Made by a program: the position numbers and the translations under genes. From contig JAMCPL010000021.1 in the NCBI GenBank assembly GCA_023379675.1, positions 1-64,000 of the forward strand: a stretch of 64,000 nucleotides of DNA, in the 5' to 3' direction. Below are positions 24,714 through 34,340 of the stretch, piece by piece. The notes below the pieces were generated by a model that was not told where the DNA came from, searched no databases, and saw only the letters and a program-made list of their open reading frames with translations. The first letter of the stretch is position 1. Every line of letters begins with the position of its first letter. Origin of the DNA: Actinomycetota bacterium. Lineage in GTDB: Bacteria; Actinomycetota; Acidimicrobiia; Acidimicrobiales; JAMCPL01.

Positions 24714-26174
24714 ATGAAGAAGTGGTCGTATGACGAGATGTTGGAGTGGCTGGATTCGCATTCCAGCATGGAGGCAACCGGATTCAGCAAGATGGCGGTG
24801 CCGACTCTCGATCGCATGCATGACATATGCAACTTGATGGATAATCCCGAAGGGGCGCAGCCGATCATCCACATCACCGGCACCAATGGTAAAGGTTCTA
24901 CCGCCAAGCTGGTCACAGGATTGCTTGTCGCCAGAGGTCTCCGGGTGGGTACTTACTCCAGCCCCAACCTGGCCCGGGTGAACGAGCGGATGACCTACTG
25001 TAATGAGCCCGTACCTGACGAAGATCTTTGCGCTCTTATGGCCGAACTGAGTGCTTTCGAGAATATGCTGGGATACCGGCTGAGCCGTTTCGAATTGCTG
25101 ACGGCGTGCGCGTTTAGATGGTTTGCAGATCGCCCCGTGGATGTTGCTGTGCTGGAAGTGGGCATCGGCGGGCGCTGGGATGCCACCAATGTCGCTAATG
25201 CGGACGTAGCGGTGATCACCAACATTAGTTACGATCATGTGGAGATACTCGGTCCTACTTTGGCGGACATTGCCCGGGAGAAGGCAGGAATCATCAAGAG
25301 CGGGAGCTTGGTGGTGATTGGCGAGACGGATCCGGAACTGATCAAGGTATTCGAGGCGGCTGCAGGTATTGCCAGTGTAGACACGATCGGAGATGCTGGT
25401 GAAACCGGCATGGTAAACAGGGAAGGCAATGTGGAAGGCAATGTGGAAGGCAATGTGGTCATTGGATCCACCGACACAACCTGCACAACCCGCAACAGGG
25501 GCGGTAATGCGACACTATACGCAGGAAGGGACTTTGCCTGTACGCGGAGCGTACCTATTCCTGGTGGGCTGACCATTGACCTGGAGACTCCATGGTCGCG
25601 TGACGTCGAGGTCAACCTGTCCATGTACGGTGCTCACCAAGGGCATAATGCAGCAGTGGCGTTGGCTTGCGTGGAGGCGTTCTTCGGAGCTGCATATCCA
25701 GAGGATCTCCTAGCGGAGGTTTTCGGCAAGGTTTCATTTTCTGGTCGTTGCGAGGTGCTTGGCAAGGATCCGATTGTGTTGATGGATGGCGCGCACAACG
25801 TTGCCGGCATGCAGGCATTGGCGGGCGTGCTGAAGGATCACTTTGCGGAGTTGTCGCCGAAAATACTTGTCACCGGAATGCTTACCGGACGGGATCCGGC
25901 GGCCATGCTGGTCGCGTTGGGCCGTCAAATAGATTGTGTCATTGCGGTACCGGCCCCGTCACAGCGGACACTCAGCCCTGATGCAATACGAGATGCCGCA
26001 CTGGCGATGGGCATCCGGTCGGTATCGGCGAGTTCAGCAGTCGTTGGGCTGCAGATGGCTGGTGCTGCTGCGGGGTCGGCAGGCCTTGTGCTGGTTGCCG
26101 GGTCGCTGTACGTGGTGGGAGCTGCGAGGCAAGCCATGATTGGTGGCATTGTACGGCCAGATATCGTTGTATAG
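24714..26174 (+). CDS. folC: Folylpolyglutamate / dihydrofolate synthase
   Basis: The Mur-ligase-fold enzyme adds glutamate to (dihydro)folate using ATP. It shows the P-loop HITGTNGKGSTAKLVTGLL, GTYSSPNLARVNERM, LEVGIGGRWDATN and the C-terminal DGAHNVAGMQALA. ATG 24714 is preferred because GAAGAG lies 6 nt upstream; ATG 24708 is possible. At about 486 aa it is longer than most FolC proteins because of a hydrophilic insert at about 240-285 that includes an exact GNVE tandem (12-bp units). In many actinobacteria valS precedes folC here, and it is missing. Confidence 0.93.
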   Translation: MKKWSYDEMLEWLDSHSSMEATGFSKMAVPTLDRMHDICNLMDNPEGAQPIIHITGTNGKGSTAKLVTGLLVARGLRVGTYSSPNLARVNERMTYCNEPVPDEDLCALMAELSAFENMLGYRLSRFELLTACAFRWFADRPVDVAVLEVGIGGRWDATNVANADVAVITNISYDHVEILGPTLADIAREKAGIIKSGSLVVIGETDPELIKVFEAAAGIASVDTIGDAGETGMVNREGNVEGNVEGNVVIGSTDTTCTTRNRGGNATLYAGRDFACTRSVPIPGGLTIDLETPWSRDVEVNLSMYGAHQGHNAAVALACVEAFFGAAYPEDLLAEVFGKVSFSGRCEVLGKDPIVLMDGAHNVAGMQALAGVLKDHFAELSPKILVTGMLTGRDPAAMLVALGRQIDCVIAVPAPSQRTLSPDAIRDAALAMGIRSVSASSAVVGLQMAGAAAGSAGLVLVAGSLYVVGAARQAMIGGIVRPDIVV

Positions 26175-26249
26175 CTGGTAGTTTGTATACCGGCATCTGG
26201 CGCGCTAGATTCATGTGTCTATGAATGCAATGTCAAATGGGTGGAGATC

Positions 26250-26681
26250 GTGACCGTTAACGATGTGAATGACCGTACATTAGTTCTTATCAAGCCAGAT
26301 GCGGTGGAGAGGCGATTGGTTGGGGAAATAATTTCCCGTCTCGAGAGAAAAGGCCTTTCGATAGTTGCAGCCGACTTCAGGAAGCTGGATCGAGATACGG
26401 CCGAGCGCCACTACGCTGAGCATGCGGGGAAGCCTTTCTTCCCGGAGCTGGTGGAGTTCATTACGCGTTCACCCTTGCTTGCACTGGTGGTGGAGGGGCC
26501 TACCGGCACGTGGCAGGTGGTGCGGAATGTCATGGGTGCGACTGATCCCGCACAGGCGGCTCCTGGCACCATCCGAGGCGACCTGTCCTGCAAGTTGACG
26601 GAGAACCTGATACATGGCTCGGATTCATTATCTTCTGCCAAACGGGAAATAGCACTATTTTTCCCGCAGCTTGCAGTTTGA
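26250..26681 (+). CDS. ndk: Nucleoside diphosphate kinase
   Basis: It transfers the gamma-phosphate of ATP to NDPs via a phosphohistidine. The protein has [20 protein letters not shown] at the N-terminus, [20 protein letters not shown] and the active-site NLIHGSDS, with the phosphorylated His. It is about 143 aa, the normal size. The start is uncertain: GTG 26250 has GGTGGAG only 3 nt upstream, and GTG 26241 and GTG 26265 are also in frame. It follows folC by 75 bp. Confidence 0.95.
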   Translation: MTVNDVNDRTLVLIKPDAVERRLVGEIISRLERKGLSIVAADFRKLDRDTAERHYAEHAGKPFFPELVEFITRSPLLALVVEGPTGTWQVVRNVMGATDPAQAAPGTIRGDLSCKLTENLIHGSDSLSSAKREIALFFPQLAV

Positions 26682-26765
26682 ATATGCATTTGCCATCCTT
26701 ATCCAGCCTTCCCTATCCTCTAAGTGACCTGGCCGGCTTGAACTTGCCGCGGGATTGGTATATCC

Positions 26766-26793
26766 TTGATCCGTGACTGTCTGGCCGTACAAT
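26766..26793 (+). promoter_or_regulatory. Candidate promoter for the mreBCD-mrdA operon
   Basis: TTGATC (26766-26771), a 16-bp spacer and TACAAT (26788-26793) give a fair match to the housekeeping consensus. Transcription would start near 26800, leaving a leader of about 205 nt before mreB. Confidence 0.45.
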
Positions 26794-26920
26794 CATCCAG
26801 TAGAAGGGCTAAGGACAGGATTGGCGTAAGTACGTCAGTGAGGATAAGAACGGTGCAAGCATACCGAAGAGGGCTCTTACGGGCCAGAGAGGTGTAGCGC
26901 ATCCAGAACAGTACCGGGGC

Positions 26921-26980
26921 TTCATCCGGCTGGGATGAGTGCATGGAACTTATGTAGCGAAATGCCCTTATCCGGATGAA
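26921..26980 (+). other. Long-stem hairpin in the mreB leader
   Basis: TTCATCCGG (26921-26929) pairs perfectly with CCGGATGAA (26972-26980). The 42-nt loop has its own GCAT/ATGC pair. It ends 25 nt before the mreB ATG, close to the GAGAGGAG ribosome-binding site, so it could affect translation. No known riboswitch was recognised. Confidence 0.4.
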
Positions 26981-27005
26981 CGTCTCGTGAGAGGAGATCA
27001 TTAAT

Positions 27006-28040
27006 ATGGCAGGAAAGAAAATTGGCGGCTTTCTCGGTCGTGACATGGCAGTCGACTTGGGTACGGCCAACACCCTTGTCTATGTCCGTAACAGGGGAAT
27101 AGTGCTCAACGAACCATCGGTGGTGGCAATCAACACCAAAGATGGTAGGCCACTGGCAGTCGGCGCGGACGCCAAGCAGATGATCGGGCGCACGCCGAGT
27201 CATATCCAGGCCATAAGGCCATTGAAGGATGGCGTAATAGCGGATTTCGAGATATGCGAGAAGATGCTGCGCTACTTCATCCAGAAGGTGCATCAGGGCC
27301 GCTTGGCAAAACCGAGGATGATCATCTGCGTGCCTTCGGGTATTACCGGTGTGGAACAGCGTGCCGTGATGGAGGCTGCTCAGTATGCAGGTGCGCGGAG
27401 TGCGTTCATCATAGAAGAGCCCATGGCGGCTGCTATAGGTGCGGGACTCCCGGTGCACGAGCCGAGCGGCAACATGGTCGTGGACATAGGCGGCGGTACG
27501 AGTGAAGTAGCCGTGATATCGCTGGGGGGCATTGTCACTGCGCAGTCAATACGAGTAGGAGGTGACGAGCTGGACGAGGCTATTATGGCTTACGTCAAGA
27601 AGGAATACAGCCTCGCGCTCGGAGAGCGTACCGCCGAGCAGATAAAGATGTCGCTCGGGTCGGCCTATCCATTGGAGGAAGAGTTGCAAGCAGAGGTGAG
27701 AGGGCGTGATCTCGTATCCGGTCTACCGAAAACTGTGATTATTTCTACCCAGGAGATCCGCAAGGCCATCGAAGAGCCCGTATCGAGCATCGTGGATGCT
27801 GTCAAGGTTACGCTGGACCGTACGCCACCCGAGCTTGCCGCAGACGTGATAGAGCGGGGCATAGTACTGACAGGAGGTGGAGCATTATTGCATGGGCTGG
27901 ATGCGCGCCTGCATATGGAGACGGGTATGCCTATCGTGACGGCCACTGATCCACTCAATTGCGTTGCACTGGGAAGCGGGCAGTGTCTGGAGGAGTTTGA
28001 AGCGCTCAAGCAAGTGCTTGTATCTTCCGGATCCATGTGA
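27006..28040 (+). CDS. mreB: Rod-shape-determining actin homologue MreB
   Basis: The cytoskeletal ATPase forms membrane-bound filaments that guide lateral wall synthesis. Its actin-fold signatures are [20 protein letters not shown] (phosphate 1), [20 protein letters not shown] (phosphate 2) and [18 protein letters not shown] (adenosine). The product is 344 aa, the usual length. GAGAGGAG lies 9 nt before ATG 27006. Its TGA overlaps the GTG of mreC, so the two are coupled. The presence of mreBCD-mrdA implies a rod-shaped cell. Confidence 0.97.
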   Translation: MAGKKIGGFLGRDMAVDLGTANTLVYVRNRGIVLNEPSVVAINTKDGRPLAVGADAKQMIGRTPSHIQAIRPLKDGVIADFEICEKMLRYFIQKVHQGRLAKPRMIICVPSGITGVEQRAVMEAAQYAGARSAFIIEEPMAAAIGAGLPVHEPSGNMVVDIGGGTSEVAVISLGGIVTAQSIRVGGDELDEAIMAYVKKEYSLALGERTAEQIKMSLGSAYPLEEELQAEVRGRDLVSGLPKTVIISTQEIRKAIEEPVSSIVDAVKVTLDRTPPELAADVIERGIVLTGGGALLHGLDARLHMETGMPIVTATDPLNCVALGSGQCLEEFEALKQVLVSSGSM

Positions 28041-28885
28041 TCCAAGCCAGGCGTTCTTCAGGATCTAAGCTGACCCTGATAATCCTGTTGCTTGCTTCAT
28101 TCACAATTATTACTCTTGATTTCAGGGGGTATACGGCTGGTATCGTGGGTAAGGCGAAGGCCATTGCTCACGAGGCGTTCATGCCATTGCAGGCAGGAGT
28201 TACCGGAATATTGAGGCCTGTTGGCAGCTACATTGATGGAGTGTTACAGGTGGGCACTCTGAGCCAGGAGAACCAGCAGCTCAGATCGGAGAATGCAGCC
28301 CTCCGAGAAAAGCTCCTTTCCACATCGGCGATGAGGGAGCAGTTGCGCCAGATTGCCTCTCTTGAACGGTTGCCTTTTGCGGGCTCGATTCCGAAGGTTA
28401 CGGCACAGGTGATTTCAGGTTCAAGCTCTGATTTTGAGTCAACAATTACATTGGACAAGGGAACGTCCTCCGGCGTTGTGGCTGGTATGCCCGTAGTCGG
28501 AGGTGGCGGGTTGCTGGGGACGGTTATAGATGCATGGAAGACCGGTAGCACAGTCAGGATGCTGGGCGACCCACGATCCACCGTGGACGTACGTCTTGGC
28601 GCGTCAGGGCCTTATGCGATGATCATTGGAACTGGGAGCGCCAGCACGCTTGCAGTGGATTATGTGGCACCCGGCACCAAGTTGGCCAAGGGAACTCCCG
28701 TGTATACGAGCGGTCTCAGCGGTGCGATTTTCCCTCCGGGCATTCCAGTCGGTCACATAACTTCCGTAAGCGGAACCACCAACGCGTCTGGAGACGAAAG
28801 CGTATATGCCGCGATGGACGCAAGCCTTTCGGATATCCAGTATGTGGACGTGCTTGAATGGGTTCAAGGAGCATCGGGGCCATGA
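28037..28885 (+). CDS. mreC: Rod-shape-determining protein MreC
   Basis: MreC is a bitopic membrane protein whose external beta-barrel domain organises the elongasome. It has one N-terminal membrane segment ([18 protein letters not shown]), a coiled coil (about residues 72-110, [18 protein letters not shown]) and the two-lobed MreC domain containing [20 protein letters not shown] and [17 protein letters not shown]. The 282 aa are normal. GTG 28037 overlaps the mreB stop by 4 bp. Confidence 0.93.
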   Translation: MIQARRSSGSKLTLIILLLASFTIITLDFRGYTAGIVGKAKAIAHEAFMPLQAGVTGILRPVGSYIDGVLQVGTLSQENQQLRSENAALREKLLSTSAMREQLRQIASLERLPFAGSIPKVTAQVISGSSSDFESTITLDKGTSSGVVAGMPVVGGGGLLGTVIDAWKTGSTVRMLGDPRSTVDVRLGASGPYAMIIGTGSASTLAVDYVAPGTKLAKGTPVYTSGLSGAIFPPGIPVGHITSVSGTTNASGDESVYAAMDASLSDIQYVDVLEWVQGASGP

Positions 28886-29002
28886 ATCCACGGCGCATCG
28901 AGAGTGTGTCCTGCGTTGCCGGCGAAGTAAGCGCTGTGCGGGACTTGCATGACACGGGCTACCGGACAACGGAGCTGGCGTGCCGGTGCCTCGTGGCAGT
29001 AG

Positions 29003-29109
29003 GGCATTGCGTGGGTCTGGACCGTACAGGGGATCGGAAGTCTGCTGTGACCACTACGCCGCAGCCCGTGCCTGGCATTGCATGGGTCCGGACCATTGAG
29101 CAGATCGGA
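29003..29109 (+). repeat. Decayed 36-bp direct repeat pair, pitch 71 bp, between mreC and mreD
   Basis: Copies at 29003-29038 and 29074-29109 match at 29 of 36 positions. Both begin GGCATTGC and end GATCGGA, and the spacer between them is unrelated. The right copy ends 16 bp before the mreD start. Confidence 0.6.
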
Positions 29110-29125
29110 TGAGGGCGGAAGGCGG

Positions 29126-29707
29126 GTGAACGGGTTTACGCGTTTGGCAAGGATTGCACTGGTTGTGGTGGTGTCTGAGATGGTGGAAGTGGCATTGCTG
29201 CAACATGTCGATATATTTGGCGCCCATCCTTCGGCCATGGTGCTCATACCCATCGTGGCAGGTTATATTGCAGGTCCTACCAGCGGAGCTGCGACTGGCT
29301 TTGCAGCAGGGCTGGTCGCTGATCTGTTCCTCCCGACTCCGTTTGGCCTGAGCGCTGTTGTCTGGATATGTACGGGCTATTCCGCAGGATATGCAACGGC
29401 AATATTGCGGGGCGGTGAGACCGATACAGCTGGATCGCAGGGTCAGGCGGGGGCGCTGCCCATAGTTTTTGTGTGTGCCCTTTTTGCTGGATGCGCAATG
29501 ACGGGATATGCTCTTCTGGGCGCCCTCTTCGGCGTACCGGCCATGCTCACTTATTACCTGCCTCAGGCGTTGCCGGCTGTCATAATTGGAGCGTTTGCTG
29601 GCGCTGGGCCCATGATGATGGCTGTCAGGTGGGCGTTCCGGCAAGGGCACCCAAGCAGAGGGAACGGTATGCCGTTTGCTCCTGCGCGCGGGGTATTGCA
29701 GGGATGA
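29126..29707 (+). CDS. mreD: Rod-shape-determining protein MreD
   Basis: This small polytopic membrane protein of the elongasome bridges MreC and the PBP2-RodA synthase. The 193-aa product has about five hydrophobic segments (IALVVVVSEMVEVALL, GLSAVVWICTGYSAGYA, YYLPQALPAVIIGAFAGAGP) and the MreD-like GLVADLFLPTPFGLSA. GTG 29126 is chosen because GGAAGG precedes it by 3 nt and the next residues start the first membrane helix; a longer frame from 29078 has no such support. Identification rests largely on position and topology. Its stop overlaps mrdA by ATGA. Confidence 0.85.
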   Translation: MNGFTRLARIALVVVVSEMVEVALLQHVDIFGAHPSAMVLIPIVAGYIAGPTSGAATGFAAGLVADLFLPTPFGLSAVVWICTGYSAGYATAILRGGETDTAGSQGQAGALPIVFVCALFAGCAMTGYALLGALFGVPAMLTYYLPQALPAVIIGAFAGAGPMMMAVRWAFRQGHPSRGNGMPFAPARGVLQG

Positions 29708-32184
29708 GCAGGCATGGTCACCGAGGGGTGCCCAGGCTGTTCGGTCCGTCAGTGGCCAAACGTGTGCTCGATTACCTTGGTGTCACCTGGCTCATGGTAA
29801 TGGTTGCCAAGCTGAAGCCAGATCTTTCCAGAACGAGCGATCTCCAGATAAAGCCCAGGCAGTCTTTCGTGAAGAGGTTCTTGAGTCGCGAAGGACATAG
29901 CCCGAAACATGAGCGTAGGCTCAAGATAATTGCGGTTGTCGTATTTGCAGCCTTTGGTATACTGCTGGTTCGCCTGTACTATCTTCAGATACTCAACGCG
30001 CCATCTTTCAGCAGGATAGTGGGGTCCAATTCAGTGCGTATAGCTCAAATCTCTCCTCCCAGGGGTCTTATATTGGGCCGGAACGGCACGGTTCTGGCAG
30101 GTGACAGCGTATCGGAGGAAGTTACGCTTTCCCGTAGCGACGTGTCGGCGCATCCCGGTATTGTCGGCAGGCTGGCAGCTGTCGTAGGTGTGCCGGTATC
30201 GCAGATAAGTCAAGCCCTTTCCAGCAATCTGTACACCAGTTACCAGCCTGTTCCAGTCGCCAGCAACGTGCCTATGTCAGTCGTTGTGTATATTAGCGAG
30301 CATCAGCCGGAGTTCCAGGGGGTACAAGTTGTCGCCAAGACGGTGCGGACCTATCCGCTGGGAACCACCGCTGCGCATGTACTAGGTTATCTTGGCCAGA
30401 TTACTCCCAGTGAGTACAAGGTGCTGCAGTCCAAAGGATATTCGGTAAGCAGCCAAATCGGCCAGGCCGGCATAGAGTCGTCCTACCAGAACTACCTTCG
30501 CGGTAAGCCGGGAATACAAAGGTTGGAGGTGAATGCACAGGGTCAGGTGGTGGGCAAGCTGGCGGCAAGTCCTCCGAAGATGGGAGATTCGGTGGTGTTG
30601 AATATGTATGTACCATTGCAGCAACAGGTGGCTGCCGACCTTGCAAACGAGATAACGGCGTTGCGCAAGAGCGGCGAACCAGCAACCGGTGGGGCGGCGA
30701 TTGTGATGGATCCGAACAACGGCCACGTGCTTGCCATGGCATCGTACCCGACCTACAACCCATCTGTATGGACGGGCGGCATCTCCGAGGCTCAGTACCA
30801 GGCTATTACTTCGCCAGCTAACCATGTGCCATTGCTCAACCGTGCTATAGATGGACTGTATACTCCTGGATCGTCATTTAAGCTGGCTACCGCCACCGCC
30901 GCCCTGCAGGATCACCTCATTACGCCGACCTATACATATCACGATACCGGCAGCTTCACCATTCCAGGTTGCCATGTGGGCAAGTGCAGCTTCCACAATG
31001 CTGGCTACCAGGCACTCGGTAATATACAGCTTCCTATAGCGATATCCGCCTCGGACGACTCCTTTTTCTACAACATCGGGTACCAGTTCTGGATGAACAG
31101 AGCCACCTACGGTCTTGATCCGATACAGAAGGTCGCTGCCGAGTACAGCTTCGGCCAACTGACCGGGATCGATCTCCCCGGGGAGAATGTAGGCAGGGTG
31201 GATTCCCCGCAGGTGCGCCAGTACCTACATGCACATTATCCCCAGGCATTCCCCTATGGATCGTGGTACACAGGAGACAACCTGGAGATGGCCTTTGGGC
31301 AGGGCATGACAGTGCTGACTCCCATAGAGATGGCGGATGCGTATGCTACCTTTGCCAACGGAGGCACCCGTTACGCGCCCGAAGTGGCAGGCGCCATAGT
31401 CTCACCGTCAGGCAAGGTGGTAAAGAGAATACCGCCGCTGGTGACCGGCCATGTGAGCTTGCCTTCCTGGATCAGGGGTCCGATGCTTGCAGGATTCGAG
31501 GGGGCTGTCACCAATCCTTTGGGTACCGCTTACTATACTTTCCAGGGTTACCCATACTCCAAGTTTCCTATCGCCGGAAAGACCGGTACCGCCAGCCAGA
31601 ATCCGAAGCCGCCGGTATCGTGGTTTACTGGCTTTGGACCTGTCGGCAGCCCTCGTTACGTAGTATGCGCCGTGATCAATCAGGCTGGATATGGGGCTAA
31701 TGGAGGCGCACCGGTGGTCAGGCAGATATTCCAGTACCTGATGAACCACCCTGTACCCAAGATGATCCTGCCTTTGCCGTCCCCGGTGACGCCGCCTGCC
31801 AAGACGTCATCTTCCACGCCTGTGGTAAAGGTGCCGGTGGCCAGACCTGCTCCTGCAACGGTGGGAGTTTCTACAGGTTCGGCTGGTTCGCTATCAGGCG
31901 GGCCGGTTACCGTGGCTCCATCTTCTACAAGTGGGAGCCCGTCGGGTGGGCCATCCCGCTCGACATCGTCCAGTTCCAGGTCCACTCGCAGTGGCAGTAC
32001 CAGCAGCAGTACGACCACCACCACGTCGCCGACCACCACCACGTCGCCGACCACCACCACGTCGCCGACCACCACCACGTCGCCGACCACCACAGGTTCT
32101 TTATCTACCACCCCGCCCGGCTCTGGCATCGTGGTAGGCGCTGTGCCTGCTTACAAGAGGGAGTCACCATCGCGTTCACCCTGA
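29704..32184 (+). CDS. mrdA: Penicillin-binding protein 2, elongasome transpeptidase
   Basis: PBP2 cross-links peptidoglycan in the elongasome. ATG 29704 overlaps the mreD stop. The 826-aa product has one membrane segment near residues 78-98 (IIAVVVFAAFGILLVRLYYL), a dimerisation/pedestal domain (PPRGLILGRNGTVLAGD), then the transpeptidase domain. The active-site SSFK has its nucleophile near residue 390, the SxN-like element is SDDSFFYN, and KTGTA lies near 626. An extended Ser/Thr/Pro tail of about 110 residues is extracytoplasmic and contains four TTTTSP units. The rodA gene that usually accompanies mrdA is not next to it. Confidence 0.95.
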   Translation: MSRHGHRGVPRLFGPSVAKRVLDYLGVTWLMVMVAKLKPDLSRTSDLQIKPRQSFVKRFLSREGHSPKHERRLKIIAVVVFAAFGILLVRLYYLQILNAPSFSRIVGSNSVRIAQISPPRGLILGRNGTVLAGDSVSEEVTLSRSDVSAHPGIVGRLAAVVGVPVSQISQALSSNLYTSYQPVPVASNVPMSVVVYISEHQPEFQGVQVVAKTVRTYPLGTTAAHVLGYLGQITPSEYKVLQSKGYSVSSQIGQAGIESSYQNYLRGKPGIQRLEVNAQGQVVGKLAASPPKMGDSVVLNMYVPLQQQVAADLANEITALRKSGEPATGGAAIVMDPNNGHVLAMASYPTYNPSVWTGGISEAQYQAITSPANHVPLLNRAIDGLYTPGSSFKLATATAALQDHLITPTYTYHDTGSFTIPGCHVGKCSFHNAGYQALGNIQLPIAISASDDSFFYNIGYQFWMNRATYGLDPIQKVAAEYSFGQLTGIDLPGENVGRVDSPQVRQYLHAHYPQAFPYGSWYTGDNLEMAFGQGMTVLTPIEMADAYATFANGGTRYAPEVAGAIVSPSGKVVKRIPPLVTGHVSLPSWIRGPMLAGFEGAVTNPLGTAYYTFQGYPYSKFPIAGKTGTASQNPKPPVSWFTGFGPVGSPRYVVCAVINQAGYGANGGAPVVRQIFQYLMNHPVPKMILPLPSPVTPPAKTSSSTPVVKVPVARPAPATVGVSTGSAGSLSGGPVTVAPSSTSGSPSGGPSRSTSSSSRSTRSGSTSSSTTTTTSPTTTTSPTTTTSPTTTTSPTTTGSLSTTPPGSGIVVGAVPAYKRESPSRSP
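32013..32084 (+). repeat. Four 18-bp tandem repeats coding for TTTTSP in the PBP2 tail
   Basis: GACCACCACCACGTCGCC is repeated four times exactly. It lengthens the Thr/Ser/Pro-rich extracellular tail in steps of six residues. Confidence 0.95.
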
Positions 32185-32423
32185 TGATGCGAGAAGGCGC
32201 CACATCTTCCTCTGAAGTGTGGTACACTATTTTATATGGTCGTTTGTACTGCACTCGAGTGCTTGGCTGACCAGTCATATCCAATGGGGTTGTTTTTCGG
32301 TGCTGGGTGTAACGTTGGCACACAGGCAGGCAATTTACAGATGGAATTACAAGGGGAGGAATATGGGGATGTCTATGTTTCAGGACATATCTCACGATTA
32401 ATATTCAGAAGGGATCTTTTTAA
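32185..32423 (+). other. Intergenic region between mrdA and rng
   Basis: This 239-bp stretch has no gene. An A+T-rich TATTTTATAT at about 32227 is a possible -10 region. A very short frame with a strong ribosome-binding site (GGGGAGGAATATGGGG before ATGTCTATG, coding for MSMFQDISHD) ends just before the rng ribosome-binding site and could be a leader peptide. This is weak evidence. Confidence 0.35.
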
Positions 32424-34241
32424 ATGGCAAAACCCGTTGGCGGGCGGGAGATACGGGAGCCTACAAGCTCCACAGGGGAGTCTGGCGAAGAGACTCCAAA
32501 GTATGCTCCGCGCCCGAAGATCGGAGACACTAGGCCGGCACCGGTCGCCGGTGGAGCGTCAGGCACAGCAGGGACAAGGGTAGGCAAACCATCTACAGGA
32601 AGCGGTAAGTCGTCTTCCCTGGATACCCTTGACTCACAATCGGCTAAGGCGGCCAGGAGGAGTTCACGTGGCGTGTCCCCGAATTCCCGTGGCAGTAGCA
32701 ATGGACGCGAAATGGATGAGTTTGGCGTACTTGGCCCTGCCGCCACAAATGGGGCGGGAATCGCCGGCACCGACGTAGGCCGCCCTCCTGCTCGCATTGG
32801 CTCTGATGGAAATGGCCGGTTGGAGACAGGCACTGATTCCGTCACGGCAACAGCACGCAAGCCACGTTCAGAACCACAAGGCGACAACGGTTCTGTTGCC
32901 ACAAAGAGGCGATCCAGGAAAAGGGTCTCCCGAGGAGCCAAAGGGCGAGCACTTGGACGTTATACAATGTGTGTCCATTCCAGCAAGGATGCCACCCAGA
33001 TAGCCGTGCTCGAGGGGCGTACCCTTGTAGAGCACTATGTGTCGAAGGTGGCTGACGACTTTACCCAGATCGACGGGAACATATACCTTGGAAGGGTACA
33101 GAATGTTCTACCGGGCATGGAGGCGGCGTTCATAGATATCGCCACTCCCAAGAACGCCGTTCTGTACAGGGGGGATGTACGCTACGATCGTGAAGATGTT
33201 GAACCAGGTGCCGGCGGTAAAGGGGATTCCCGGTCCCCAACTCCCCGGATCGAGGAGATGCTCAAACCTGGGCAGTTGGTGATGTGCCAGGTCACCAAGA
33301 ACCCCATAGGTAGCAAGGGGGCCCGTCTTACCCAAGAGGTGTCCCTGCCTGGTCGTTTCGTGGTGATGGTACCGGATGCCGGCGTGTTCGGGATATCCCG
33401 GCGCATAGAGGGCAACGAGCGCAAGCGCTTACGTAAGGTCATAGAGGATGCTAAGCCGGACGGAGTTGGAATCATTGCCCGTACTGCGGCACAGGGCGCA
33501 AGCGCTGAGGAGATCGCGGCAGATATCAATAGGCTGGTGAGGACTTGGGCGGATATTTCTGCACGTGCTGCCGGTCTCCATGCACCCGCATTGTTGTACC
33601 GGGAGCCTGACCTCGCAATCAGGCTGGTCCGAGAAGAGCTCAATTCTGATTACCGGCTTATCATTATCGATGACCCGTATCTCTACCAGGAAGTTAGTAG
33701 CTACGTCGAAGCCGTCAATCCCGACCTGGCTGACCGGGTGGAATTGTATGATCCAGCGCAGGATGTGATCCCACTTTTCGAGAGATACCACGTCCAGCAG
33801 CAATTGCACAAGTCCATAGATCGCAAGGTATGGCTTCCGTCAGGCGGATCCATTATCATCGAGCGTACCGAAGCTCTGACTGTGATAGACGTCAATACTA
33901 GCAAGAACGTCGGTACATCGAATCTGGAGGAGACGGTCTATATGAACAACCTCGAAGCTGCTGAGGAGATAGCCCGCCAGCTGAGGCTCAGAGATATTGG
34001 CGGCATTATCGTAATCGACTTCATCGACATGGAGATAAGGGGGAATAGGGACAAGGTTGCCGCGGCATTCCGATCTGCACTGGCTAGAGATAAGACGAGA
34101 ACTCAGGTATTCGACATATCGGAGTTGGGTCTCGTGGAGATGACTCGTAAGCGTATCTCCGAGGGATTGGTGGAGTCCCTTTCTGAGGTATGTCCCACTT
34201 GTTCGGGTAGCGGCATGGTATTGGATCCAAGCCTGTTCTGA
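32424..34241 (+). CDS. rng: Ribonuclease E/G
   Basis: This endoribonuclease for rRNA maturation and mRNA decay has AGAAGGGA 9 nt before the ATG. The first 175 or so residues are a disordered Ser/Gly/Arg-rich extension ending in a basic patch (KRRSRKRVSRGAKG). The catalytic part has the S1 region (GNIYLGRVQNVLPGMEAAFI), the 5'-sensor and RNase H-like regions, the DNase I-like metal site VIDVNTSK...RDIGGIIVIDFIDME and the zinc-link CPTCSGSGMV. The product is 605 aa. Actinobacterial RNase E/G often carries such N-terminal extensions. The position before rplU-rpmA is typical. Confidence 0.93.
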   Translation: MAKPVGGREIREPTSSTGESGEETPKYAPRPKIGDTRPAPVAGGASGTAGTRVGKPSTGSGKSSSLDTLDSQSAKAARRSSRGVSPNSRGSSNGREMDEFGVLGPAATNGAGIAGTDVGRPPARIGSDGNGRLETGTDSVTATARKPRSEPQGDNGSVATKRRSRKRVSRGAKGRALGRYTMCVHSSKDATQIAVLEGRTLVEHYVSKVADDFTQIDGNIYLGRVQNVLPGMEAAFIDIATPKNAVLYRGDVRYDREDVEPGAGGKGDSRSPTPRIEEMLKPGQLVMCQVTKNPIGSKGARLTQEVSLPGRFVVMVPDAGVFGISRRIEGNERKRLRKVIEDAKPDGVGIIARTAAQGASAEEIAADINRLVRTWADISARAAGLHAPALLYREPDLAIRLVREELNSDYRLIIIDDPYLYQEVSSYVEAVNPDLADRVELYDPAQDVIPLFERYHVQQQLHKSIDRKVWLPSGGSIIIERTEALTVIDVNTSKNVGTSNLEETVYMNNLEAAEEIARQLRLRDIGGIIVIDFIDMEIRGNRDKVAAAFRSALARDKTRTQVFDISELGLVEMTRKRISEGLVESLSEVCPTCSGSGMVLDPSLF

Positions 34242-34326
34242 TCCGTCTCTTGCTGTTGCGTGGTGTATTCCATCAGCGCGCGGGAGCCACTTCCGTCCTG
34301 GTTCGCACGGCAGCTTCCAGATAGGC

Positions 34327-34332
34327 TATACT
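34327..34332 (+). promoter_or_regulatory. -10 box placing the rplU transcript start at its start codon
   Basis: TATACT ends 8 nt before the GTG of rplU, the distance expected between a -10 box and the transcription start. A weak -35-like TTCGCA is at 34302. No Shine-Dalgarno sequence precedes the GTG, which supports a leaderless mRNA. Confidence 0.45.
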
Positions 34333-34340
34333 CTCTACTC

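Noticed and set aside
31680-32129. Minus-strand 149-aa ORF with VVVVGDVVVVGD repeats
   Set aside because: It is the antisense reading of the TTTTSP tandem repeat in mrdA.
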